A program made the translations under genes and the position numbers. DNA of 32,170 nucleotides from NCBI GenBank assembly GCA_028598985.1, contig JAQRMV010000005.1, positions 15,562 through 47,731 on the forward strand, given 5' to 3'. Under the pieces are notes generated by a model. That model did no database searches. It worked only from the letters and a program-made list of their open reading frames with translations, and was not told the origin of the DNA. How positions within the stretch are numbered: the stretch's first letter is position 1; each line of letters opens with the position of its first letter. This DNA is from Gammaproteobacteria bacterium. GTDB lineage: Bacteria > Pseudomonadota > Gammaproteobacteria > Pseudomonadales > Balneatricaceae. Below, piece after piece: positions 25,341-32,170 of this stretch.

Positions 25341-26138
25341 ATGACTGAACCATTGCAAAAAATGGAAGCGGCCTCAAAACTGTTAGAGCTGAAGAATATC
25401 GACTTGTCTTTTGGTGGTGTAAAAGCCATCAGTAATATTAGTTTTGACGTTATGGAAGGCGAAGTTCGCGCCATCATCGGCCCCAACGGTGCAGGTAAAA
25501 GCTCCATGTTGAACGTAATCAACGGCTTTTATCACCCACAACAAGGCGAAATTTGGTTTGACGGTAAGCAACGTCGTTCCATGAAGCCGTATCAAATTGC
25601 CTATCAAGGTATTTCCCGTACTTTCCAAAACATTGCTCTGTTTAAGGGTATGAGTGTGTTGGATAACATTATGACGGGGCGTTTTACCCACATGCGTAAA
25701 AACATGTTGTGGCAAGCTCTGTGGAAAGGTCCTGCAGAGCAAGAAGAAATTGAAAATCGAGAGTTTGTAGAGGACATTATCGATTTCTTGGAAATTCAAG
25801 CCATTCGAAAAACGCCAGTAGGGCGTTTGCCTTACGGTTTGCAAAAGCGAGTTGAGCTAGGTCGTGCCTTAGCGGCCCAGCCCAAAATGCTGCTGCTTGA
25901 TGAACCGATGGCTGGCATGAACGTTGAAGAAAAAGAAGATATGTGTCGCTTCATCTTAGATGTGAATGACACCTTTGGTACCACCATTGTCCTCATTGAG
26001 CACGATATGGGTGTGGTCATGGATATCGCCGACCGCGTTGTGGTGCTGGACTACGGCCGCAAAATTGGTGACGGCACTCCAGACGTCGTACGTAACGATC
26101 AAACCGTAATTGATGCCTATCTTGGCGTGAGCCACTGA
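25341..26138 (+). CDS. Branched-chain-type ABC transporter ATPase, LivG-like
   Basis: A 265-residue ABC ATPase of the HAAT (LivG) class. Walker A is GPNGAGKS (47-54), the signature is the variant LPYGLQKRVELGRAL, Walker B is MLLLDEPMAGM, and the switch His lies in LIEHDM. The NVEEKEDM extension after Walker B and the VLDYGRKIGDG tail are typical of LivG. It powers the LivHM-like channel encoded next. The start lies 3 bases after the ligase stop with little ribosome-binding site, so translational coupling is likely. ATG 25362 is a possible alternative start. The ligand is probably not leucine, given the flanking CoA ligases. Confidence 0.88.
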   Translation: MTEPLQKMEAASKLLELKNIDLSFGGVKAISNISFDVMEGEVRAIIGPNGAGKSSMLNVINGFYHPQQGEIWFDGKQRRSMKPYQIAYQGISRTFQNIALFKGMSVLDNIMTGRFTHMRKNMLWQALWKGPAEQEEIENREFVEDIIDFLEIQAIRKTPVGRLPYGLQKRVELGRALAAQPKMLLLDEPMAGMNVEEKEDMCRFILDVNDTFGTTIVLIEHDMGVVMDIADRVVVLDYGRKIGDGTPDVVRNDQTVIDAYLGVSH

Positions 26139-26148
26139 GGAAACGAAC

Positions 26149-27150
26149 ATGAGTGCTGATTTTTTATATTTAGTGGAAGTGATTCTCAATGGCCTAATGG
26201 CTGGTGTGATGTATTCCTTAGTGGCCTTGGGTTTTGTGCTTATTTTTAAGGCCTCAGGTATTTTCAACTATGCCCAAGGCGTAATGGCGTTGTTTGCAGC
26301 CCTTACTTTAGTGGGTATTCAAACCGGACAAGTTCCTTTTGCTCACCTCATTAATGCCATTTTCGGCACCAATGTTCACCACTTTGGCTGGCAAGTACCT
26401 ACGGTTCTGGCCATCGCTCTAACGGTGGGAGTAATGGTGTTATTTGCCATCATTGTAGAGCGTTACATATTGCATCACTTGGTTAACCAAGAACCTATTA
26501 TTCTGTTTATGGCGACCATCGGTTTAGCTTACTTTATGGAAGGTTTTGGCGACATTATGTGGGGCAGTCAAATTAAAACCATGGATGTAGGGCTACCTTC
26601 TGGCGGCTCACTTTGGCTAGAAGAATACACCCAAGGATGGGCTGCCGAAGGCGAACGCTATTACGGCATGTACCTCGACAAACTAGACATGGTAGCCAGT
26701 TTAGTGGCCATAGTATTGGTGGTTTCGTTAACCATATTTAGCCAATACACCACCACTGGCCGTGCGTTAAGGGCCGTAGCCGATGACCATCAGGCCGCCT
26801 TGTCTGTGGGTATTTCGCTACGCACTATTTGGGTCATTGTTTGGTCTATTGCAGGCTTTGTAGCCTTGGTGGCCGGTATTATGTGGGGCGCCAAGTCAGG
26901 CGTGCAGTTCTCATTGTCCCTCATTGCCTTAAAAGCCTTGCCAGTGTTGATGCTAGGCGGCTTTACCTCCATTCCTGGCGCCATTATAGGCGGCTTGATT
27001 ATTGGAGTAGGTGAGAAATTGTTCGAATATGCCATTGGCCCACTTATTGGCGGCGCCACAGAAAATTGGTTTGCCTACGTGCTGGCGCTTATGTTCCTTG
27101 TGTTTAGACCACAAGGTTTGTTTGGCGAAAAGATTATAGAAAGGGTGTAA
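26149..27150 (+). CDS. Branched-chain-type ABC permease, LivH-like
   Basis: A 333-residue inner-membrane permease with about eight hydrophobic segments. The N-terminal LNGLMAGVMYSLVALGFVLIF and IFNYAQGVMALFAAL are hallmarks of LivH, as are the cytoplasmic coupling loop TGRALRAVADDHQAALSVGI and the ending GGLIIGVGEKLFEYA. It is somewhat longer than E. coli LivH (about 308), with extra residues in a periplasmic loop near 155-175 (GSLWLEEYTQGWAAEGERYY) that may fit the particular ligand or binding protein. AGGAAACGA before ATG 26149 serves as the ribosome-binding site. It pairs with the LivM-like protein 4 bases downstream. Confidence 0.88.
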   Translation: MSADFLYLVEVILNGLMAGVMYSLVALGFVLIFKASGIFNYAQGVMALFAALTLVGIQTGQVPFAHLINAIFGTNVHHFGWQVPTVLAIALTVGVMVLFAIIVERYILHHLVNQEPIILFMATIGLAYFMEGFGDIMWGSQIKTMDVGLPSGGSLWLEEYTQGWAAEGERYYGMYLDKLDMVASLVAIVLVVSLTIFSQYTTTGRALRAVADDHQAALSVGISLRTIWVIVWSIAGFVALVAGIMWGAKSGVQFSLSLIALKALPVLMLGGFTSIPGAIIGGLIIGVGEKLFEYAIGPLIGGATENWFAYVLALMFLVFRPQGLFGEKIIERV

Positions 27151-27153
27151 CAG

Positions 27154-28230
27154 ATGTTTTATCGCGAATCCGGTGATTTTAAAAAGACCTACCAAAAAGA
27201 CAGTCAAACCTTTCCTATAAAGTTTGACCGCATGCGCTATTACTTTGTGCTAGCCGTGGCCTTTTTGGTGATCCCTATGTTCCTTACGGACTATATGGCC
27301 AACGCTGTAATGATTCCTTTTTTAGTGTGGGCTATTGCAGCCTTAGGCCTAAATATTTTGGTGGGCTACACAGGTCAGCTGTCTTTAGGTACGGGTGGCT
27401 TTATGGCCGTGGGTGCTTATGCGACCTACAAACTGATGACGGCCTTCCCTGGCATGGACATGGTGACTGTCATCCTACTTTCTGGATTGATTACCGCGTT
27501 CGTAGGTGCCATGTTTGGTTTGCCTAGCTTGCGCATCAAAGGTTTCTACCTTGCCGTAGCCACCTTAGCCTCGCAGTTCTTCTTGGTATGGTTGCTTAAT
27601 AAAGTACCTTGGTTTTATAACAACTCTGCTTCTGGCCAAATCAGTGCCCCAGAGCGCGAAATGTTTGGCGTGATTATTACTGGTCCCCATGCCACGCCGG
27701 TGGCTGCATACCTATTTTGCTTAGTCTTTGCTGTAGCTTTGGCGTGGTTGGCGCGTAACTTAACACGTGGACGTTTGGGCCGCAGCTGGATGGCTATTCG
27801 CGATATGGACATCGCTGCAGAAATTATCGGCGTAAACCCTTTAATGGCGAAGCTATCGGCCTTCGCCGTATCTTCGTTTTTCATCGGCATTGCTGGCTCG
27901 TTATTCTTTTCCGTTTATCTCGGTGCCGCAGAAGTAACAGAGGCCTTCGGCATCACAGTGTCATTCGCGGTGTTGTTTATGATCATCATTGGTGGCTTAG
28001 GCTCGATCTTCGGTAGTTTCGTTGGCGCAGCCTTCATGGTGCTGATGCCGGTATTACTGAAAAACGTTCTAGTGGGTGGTATGGGTTGGCCTACCGACCT
28101 AGCAGCACACTTTGAATATATTATTGTAGGCGGCCTGATCATTATCTTCTTGATTGTGGAGCCCCACGGGTTGGCACAAATGGCCCGCGTACTAAAAGAA
28201 AAATTACGTTTATGGCCGTTCCCTCACTAA
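27154..28230 (+). CDS. Branched-chain-type ABC permease, LivM-like
   Basis: A 358-residue second permease with about ten hydrophobic segments. The hydrophilic N-terminus (MFYRESGDFKKTYQKD) is followed by LNILVGYTGQLSLGTGGFMAVGAYA and by LPSLRIKGFYLAVATLASQFF, both LivM hallmarks. The coupling loop is TRGRLGRSWMAIRDMDIAAEIIGVN. AAGGG upstream of ATG 27154 supports the start, 3 bases after the livH-like stop. It forms the channel with the LivH-like protein. A 92-base gap separates it from the binding-protein gene and contains a small 5-bp GTGTC/GACAC hairpin at 28250-28263, too weak to call a terminator. Confidence 0.88.
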   Translation: MFYRESGDFKKTYQKDSQTFPIKFDRMRYYFVLAVAFLVIPMFLTDYMANAVMIPFLVWAIAALGLNILVGYTGQLSLGTGGFMAVGAYATYKLMTAFPGMDMVTVILLSGLITAFVGAMFGLPSLRIKGFYLAVATLASQFFLVWLLNKVPWFYNNSASGQISAPEREMFGVIITGPHATPVAAYLFCLVFAVALAWLARNLTRGRLGRSWMAIRDMDIAAEIIGVNPLMAKLSAFAVSSFFIGIAGSLFFSVYLGAAEVTEAFGITVSFAVLFMIIIGGLGSIFGSFVGAAFMVLMPVLLKNVLVGGMGWPTDLAAHFEYIIVGGLIIIFLIVEPHGLAQMARVLKEKLRLWPFPH

Positions 28231-28322
28231 GGGACAGTCTTGGTAATTTGTGTCCTTGGACACACAATATCTGCCTTTTTAAGGTAAATAAAAATAAGTC
28301 GAACCCTAGGAGGATGACGACA

Positions 28323-29606
28323 ATGAAATTAAAGCAATTAGCAACTATCGCCCTGACTACCCTGGCCGTTTCTGCGCCAGTGGCAGCAGATTTGGTATTT
28401 CCATCTTTAAGCTACCGTACTGGTCCTTATGCTGCGGGTGGTACTCCCTACGCAGACGGTTGGGCTGACTACTTCACCATGTTGAACGCACGTGATGGTG
28501 GTATCGGTGGTGTTATGACATCCGTACCGGAATGTGAAACTGGCTACAACACTGCCAAAGGTGTTGAGTGCTATGAATCCCTAAAGGGTGATGGCGCATT
28601 GGTATTTAACCCATTGTCTACGGGTATCACCTACCAGTTGATTCCTAAGGCTACCGCTGACGACATTCCTTTGTTAACCCAAGGCTATGGCCGTACATCG
28701 GGTGCCAACGGCGCTATCTTCTCCCACGTGTTTAACTTCCCAGCCAACTACTGGGCCGGTGCTAGCCGTATCGTAAACCGCATCAAGCACGAAGCTGGTG
28801 GTGATATTGCAGGCAAAAATATTGCCTTGGTTTACCACAACTCTGGTTACGGTAAAGAGCCGATTCCTACGCTTAAAGCGCTGGCTGAAAAGCATGGTTT
28901 TGATTTGACGTTGATCCCAGTAGATCATCCAGGCCAAGAGCAGAAATCACAATGGCTACAAATCCGTCGTGAGCGTCCAGATAACATCATCCTTTACGGT
29001 TGGGGTGTAATGAACCAGGTTGCTTTGCAAGAAGCCGCTAACATTCGTTACCCAATGGATCAGATGTTTGGCATCTGGTGGTCTGGTACGGAAAACGACA
29101 AGCTAGATGGCATGGCTTCTCATGGCTACAAGGCAGCTACTTTCCACAATGTGGGTAGTGAGTACCCTGTATACAAGGACATTCAGAAACACGTTGTTGA
29201 TGCTGGCCTAGCGGCTGGTGATGGTTCTAACGTGGGTTCTGTATTGTACAACCGTGGTATGTACGCTGCGATGACGGCTGCCACTGCGGCTGCCACTGCG
29301 CAAGACATGCACGGTGAGAAGAACATCACAGCTGGCATGATGCGTGATGGTCTAGAAAATATCAATATGAGCGACGCTGTAATGGCGGCTGCAGGCTTGC
29401 CTAAGTTTGGTCCTGAGTTTACTGGTTCTTGTGCTAACCATGGTGGTACTGGCCAAGTGGGTATCCAACAGTGGGATGGCAACAAGCAAGCTTGGAAGTT
29501 GATTGGTGGCTTTGAATCTCCAGATAATAAGGTGATTGGCGAGCTTATCAAAGCTGACTCTGACGCTTACGCTGCAGAAAACAACATCACTCCACGTGAT
29601 TGTTAA
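28323..29606 (+). CDS. Periplasmic substrate-binding protein of the Liv-type importer
   Basis: A 427-residue type I periplasmic binding protein. ATG 28323 follows a strong AGGAGG (28308-28313) by 9 bases and opens a clear signal peptide (MKLKQLATIALTTLAVSAPVAA, cleavage before DLVFP). The ATG at 28314 abuts the Shine-Dalgarno sequence, and the frame further upstream overlaps livM. The mature part has the usual two-lobe pattern, with GKNIALVYHNSGYGKEPIPTLKALAEKHG starting the second lobe. It is larger than classical LivJ and has several cysteines (PECETG, VECYES, GSCANHGG, and the terminal Cys) that could form disulfides. It delivers the ligand to the LivHM-like channel. A terminator-like hairpin just downstream and the strong ribosome-binding site suit high expression. 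Confidence 0.87.
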   Translation: MKLKQLATIALTTLAVSAPVAADLVFPSLSYRTGPYAAGGTPYADGWADYFTMLNARDGGIGGVMTSVPECETGYNTAKGVECYESLKGDGALVFNPLSTGITYQLIPKATADDIPLLTQGYGRTSGANGAIFSHVFNFPANYWAGASRIVNRIKHEAGGDIAGKNIALVYHNSGYGKEPIPTLKALAEKHGFDLTLIPVDHPGQEQKSQWLQIRRERPDNIILYGWGVMNQVALQEAANIRYPMDQMFGIWWSGTENDKLDGMASHGYKAATFHNVGSEYPVYKDIQKHVVDAGLAAGDGSNVGSVLYNRGMYAAMTAATAAATAQDMHGEKNITAGMMRDGLENINMSDAVMAAAGLPKFGPEFTGSCANHGGTGQVGIQQWDGNKQAWKLIGGFESPDNKVIGELIKADSDAYAAENNITPRDC

Positions 29607-29631
29607 GCGTTAAGTTAATGTTTTAACTCAA

Positions 29632-29676
29632 CGAGGCGCCGGTGCTAATATGTACTAGGCCGGTGCCTCGATTTTA
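29632..29676 (+). terminator. Rho-independent terminator/attenuator after the binding-protein gene
   Basis: Arms CGAGGCGCCGG (29632-29642) and CCGGTGCCTCG (29660-29670) pair over 11 positions with one G-U wobble, around a 17-base loop, followed by ATTTT. It lies 25 bases after the binding-protein stop and 45 bases before the LivF-like start. It would let most transcripts stop after the binding protein while some read on. Confidence 0.75.
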
Positions 29677-29720
29677 AATTTTACTAAAACAGATTGTTTT
29701 GCTGGTGATAGGATAAAATC

Positions 29721-30536
29721 ATGACCACAGAAAAAGCACCGATATTAGCCATCAACAATATCGAGGTCATCTACGACCACGTGATATTGGTTTTGAAGGG
29801 CGTATCTTTAGAAGTGCATGAAAAAGGCATTGTGGCCTTACTTGGCGCAAATGGCGCGGGCAAGTCTACCACCATTAAAGCGATCTCTAATTTACTGGCT
29901 TCTGAGCGCGGAGTCGTTACTAAGGGTAGTATCGAATTTGAAGGCGAAAACATAAACACCCGTAATCCAGCTGAGCTGGTAAAGATGGGTGTGGTTCAGG
30001 TGATGGAAGGGCGTCATTGTTTTGAGCATTTAACCATTGAAGAAAACCTGTTAGTGGGTGCGTATACCCGTACAGAAGGACGCCGAAGCGTACAAGAAAG
30101 CCTAGAAATGGTGTACAACTATTTCCCGCGCTTAAAAGAAAGGCGTAAAAGCCAAGCCGGTTATACCTCCGGCGGTGAGCAGCAAATGTGTGCTATAGGC
30201 CGTGCTTTAATGGCTAACCCCCACATGATTTTGTTAGATGAGCCTTCCATGGGCCTAGCGCCGCAATTAGTGGAAGAAATTTTCGAAATCGTGAAAAAGC
30301 TCAATGAAGAGCAGGGTGTAACCTTTTTACTGGCCGAACAAAATACGGCAGTGGCTTTACGTTACGCCACTTATGGCTACATTATGGAAAACGGTCGCGT
30401 AGTGATGGACGGCAAAGCCAGCGACCTACGCGAAAATGAAGACGTTAAAGAATTTTACTTGGGTGTTAGCGATGGCGAACAAAAGAGCTTCCGCGATGTA
30501 AAACAATATCGTCGCCGTAAGCGTTGGTTAGCTTAA
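29721..30536 (+). CDS. Branched-chain-type ABC transporter ATPase, LivF-like
   Basis: A 271-residue ABC ATPase of the LivF class. Walker A is GANGAGKST (42-50), followed by a VVQVMEGRHCFEHLTIEENL segment typical of LivF. The signature is TSGGEQQM, Walker B is MILLDEPSMGL, and LAEQN replaces the switch His with Gln, as is usual in this family. The C-terminus is basic (KQYRRRKRWLA), longer than in E. coli LivF (237 residues). AGGA 7 bases before ATG 29721 marks the start. It would form the heterodimeric ATPase with the LivG-like protein, and it is followed after 27 bases by the PaaK-like gene. Confidence 0.88.
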   Translation: MTTEKAPILAINNIEVIYDHVILVLKGVSLEVHEKGIVALLGANGAGKSTTIKAISNLLASERGVVTKGSIEFEGENINTRNPAELVKMGVVQVMEGRHCFEHLTIEENLLVGAYTRTEGRRSVQESLEMVYNYFPRLKERRKSQAGYTSGGEQQMCAIGRALMANPHMILLDEPSMGLAPQLVEEIFEIVKKLNEEQGVTFLLAEQNTAVALRYATYGYIMENGRVVMDGKASDLRENEDVKEFYLGVSDGEQKSFRDVKQYRRRKRWLA

Positions 30537-30563
30537 TTTAGCATCGCCAAGTAAGGAATGATA

Positions 30564-31796
30564 ATGCCCCCTTTTTATGACAGCTTAGAAACCCGTGATC
30601 CCAGCCAGCGCCAAGCAGAACAAATTAAAGCTGTAGCAAGCCAAGTGGCCCATGCTCAAGCCACGTGTCCTGCTTGGAAAGATATATTACAAGACGTTGA
30701 TGCGAGTAATATTACTTCAGTTGAGGCCATTGCTGCTTTACCCGTTACGCGTAAATCCAGCCTCATTGAATTGCAAAAAAACAATATGCCTTTTGGTGGC
30801 TTAGTCAGCTCTGACGCTGCGCCTTTAAGCTATGTATTTACTTCCCCTGGGCCTATTAATGAACCTGGGTTTGATGTGCCAGACCTATGGCATTTTGCCC
30901 GCGCACTCTATGCTGCGGGTTTGCGCAAAGGCGACCTTGTACATAATAGTTTTTCATACCACTTCACCCCTGCAGGCGCCATGTTTGACAATGCCGCGAA
31001 GGCGTTGGGTTGTACCGTTATTGCAGCGGGTGTGGGCAACAGCGAAATGCAAGCACAAAGCATGGCTACCCTAAAACCAACAGCCTACGTAGGCACACCA
31101 TCATTTCTGAAAATAGTAATGGAAAAAGCCGACCAGTTGGGCCTAGATGTAAGCTCTGTGACTACAGGTGTGGTCGGTGGAGAACCCTTCTTTCCAGCCC
31201 AGCAAGCGTTCTTTAAAGCCCGTGGTTTGCAAGTATTACAAGGCTACGCCACTGCAGATTTGGGTAACATTGCGTATGAAACTCCAGCCCAAGAGGGCAT
31301 GGTAATTGACGAAGACGTGTATGTGGAAATTGTGCGCCCAGGTACTGGAGATTTAGTGGTCGATGGCGAAGTAGGTGAAGTGCTAGTGACTAATTTTAAT
31401 CGTCATTACCCCCTTATTCGTTTTGCTACTGGGGACATGTCGGCCATTTTGGCAGGCCAAAGCCCATGTGGCCGAACCAACCGTAGAATCAAAGGCTGGA
31501 TGGGCAGAGCCGATCAAGCCACTAAAGTGAGGGGCATGTTTGTACGCCCAGAGCAAGTTGCTGAGCTGGTTGCTAAACATGATGTAGTAACTAAAATTCG
31601 TCTTGAAATTAGCCAAATTAACGGCCAAGACAGTATGCAAGTATTGTGTGAAACTGCGGCTCCAAATAATACCTTATCCGAAGAAATAGCCAGCAGCGTG
31701 CGTAGTATTCTACATGTGCGCGGTGAGGTGAGTTTGCAATCTATGGGTAGCTTACCCAATGATGGCAAGGTAATCGACGATCAACGTGAGTATTAA
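30564..31796 (+). CDS. Phenylacetate-CoA ligase-like protein with altered ATP loop
   Basis: A 410-residue member of the PaaK-like adenylate-forming family. TAAGGA (30552-30557) is 6 bases from ATG 30564 but abuts ATG 30558, so the second is preferred. The PaaK layout is visible: the N-terminal PVTRKSSLIELQK, YHFTPAGAMFDNAAKALGCTVIAAGVGN, GYATADLGNIAYE in place of the usual YGxSE, RFATGDMSAI, and GRADQATKVRGMFVRPEQV near the C-terminus. The canonical SSGTTGKP loop is replaced by TSPGPINEPG (93-102). It may still be a ligase of a distinct subfamily or may have lost ATP chemistry. It closes the importer operon, so its partner or substrate is probably the imported carboxylate. Its stop overlaps that of the convergent membrane-protein gene. 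Confidence 0.75.
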   Translation: MPPFYDSLETRDPSQRQAEQIKAVASQVAHAQATCPAWKDILQDVDASNITSVEAIAALPVTRKSSLIELQKNNMPFGGLVSSDAAPLSYVFTSPGPINEPGFDVPDLWHFARALYAAGLRKGDLVHNSFSYHFTPAGAMFDNAAKALGCTVIAAGVGNSEMQAQSMATLKPTAYVGTPSFLKIVMEKADQLGLDVSSVTTGVVGGEPFFPAQQAFFKARGLQVLQGYATADLGNIAYETPAQEGMVIDEDVYVEIVRPGTGDLVVDGEVGEVLVTNFNRHYPLIRFATGDMSAILAGQSPCGRTNRRIKGWMGRADQATKVRGMFVRPEQVAELVAKHDVVTKIRLEISQINGQDSMQVLCETAAPNNTLSEEIASSVRSILHVRGEVSLQSMGSLPNDGKVIDDQREY

Positions 31797-32170
31797 TTTA
31801 GCCCACTAAAAATATAATACGCACAACAGTTAATTACGTAAAGCAGTGCAATGGGTGGCGTATTAGCGCGGGCAATGTGGCTGCCTTTAAGGTGATAATG
31901 GCCTTGCATTGCCAGCAAAGTCCCAGATACAGGATTAATGGCGCTGCCTAAACCCCAAGCTGACAAAAAAGTCATGGCTAATAAATTGGGGTTAGGTTCT
32001 AGCGTCAGCAATAAAGGCGCAATCACCGCCATGATCATAATAGCATGCACGCCTAAACGTGCTGCGATCAAACAAAAACCCAGAGTTAAGCTCGCCTCTA
32101 AAGGCCCGTAGGTGCTAAAGGGTAGCCAGGGGGGTAATACCTTAAATAATTCACCCAAGCCTATGGCAAA
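31793..32170 (-). CDS. Integral membrane protein, C-terminal part
   Basis: 125 codons are visible and the frame is open at the right window edge, so the start is missing. The fragment has about four hydrophobic segments: ASLTLGFCLIAARLG, AIMIMAVIAPLLLTL, LLAMTFLSAWGLGSAINPVSG and TPPIALLYVINCCAYYIFSGL. The re-entrant-like AINPVSGTLLAMQG motif resembles the C-terminal halves of ion-transporter superfamily permeases, but I cannot name the family with confidence. The stop (31793-31795) overlaps the stop of the convergent PaaK-like gene. Confidence 0.6.
   Translation of the reverse strand, partial: FAIGLGELFKVLPPWLPFSTYGPLEASLTLGFCLIAARLGVHAIMIMAVIAPLLLTLEPNPNLLAMTFLSAWGLGSAINPVSGTLLAMQGHYHLKGSHIARANTPPIALLYVINCCAYYIFSGLN

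Noticed and set aside
25383-25844. 153-codon minus-strand open frame antisense to the LivG-like gene
   Set aside because: It lies wholly within a clear ABC ATPase gene and shows no recognisable protein features.
28250-28263. GTGTC-CTTG-GACAC hairpin between livM and the binding-protein gene
   Set aside because: A stem of only 5 bp with no U-run is expected by chance; mentioned in the LivM entry only.
28212-28322. Upstream extension of the substrate-binding protein
   Set aside because: It overlaps livM and would bury the signal peptide; AGGAGG points to ATG 28323.

Overview
The window looks like chromosomal DNA of a marine, heterotrophic gammaproteobacterium, possibly Oceanospirillales-like. 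The lineage is inferred from the yhdP-nitrilase pair, the glcDEF operon, a CrbS/CrbR-type two-component system, and close DmdA-family proteins. GC looks mid-40s by eye. No RNA genes, CRISPR arrays or intact mobile elements were found, and no gene-free stretch exceeds 300 bases.

Layout. (1) 1-1745, plus strand: the 3' end of yhdP and a nitrilase-family amidase. (2) 1750-12199, minus strand: a catabolic block transcribed leftward. It runs from a fused indolepyruvate ferredoxin oxidoreductase, through two tandem DmdA-like methyltransferases and an O-acetylhomoserine sulfhydrylase, to an alpha/beta hydrolase and a FadN-type hydroxyacyl-CoA dehydrogenase/enoyl-CoA hydratase. An Lrp-family regulator (12358-12834) diverges from the oxidoreductase. 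(3) 12835-17375, plus strand: a decayed IS3 OrfA fragment, glcDEF, and a glycine-zipper envelope protein. (4) 17383-18360, minus strand: a threonine/serine dehydratase. (5) 18509-23097: a small conserved protein, then a convergent LuxR-type response regulator and a transporter-fused hybrid kinase. (6) 23098-23357: a divergent control region with a REPIN-like hairpin pair and a perfect 8-bp palindrome. (7) 23358-31796, plus strand: long-chain acyl-CoA ligase, a full Liv-type ABC importer, and a PaaK-like ligase relative. (8) 31793-32170, minus strand: the C-terminus of a membrane protein.

How the genes may work together. Region 2 could couple DMSP (or related methyl donor) demethylation to methionine synthesis. 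DmdA would move a methyl group to tetrahydrofolate, methanethiol formed downstream could be captured by the MetY homologue, and carbon could pass through beta-oxidation and 2-oxoacid oxidation. Region 7 looks like a carboxylate uptake and CoA-activation module next to an acetate/carboxylate-type sensor system. The palindrome between them is a candidate response-regulator site. These links are inferences from gene order and family knowledge.

The most unusual items are the tandem DmdA paralogues beside metY, the PaaK-like protein lacking the canonical ATP-binding loop, the REPIN-like pair, the IS3 remnant, and several near-perfect palindromes at gene ends and promoters.
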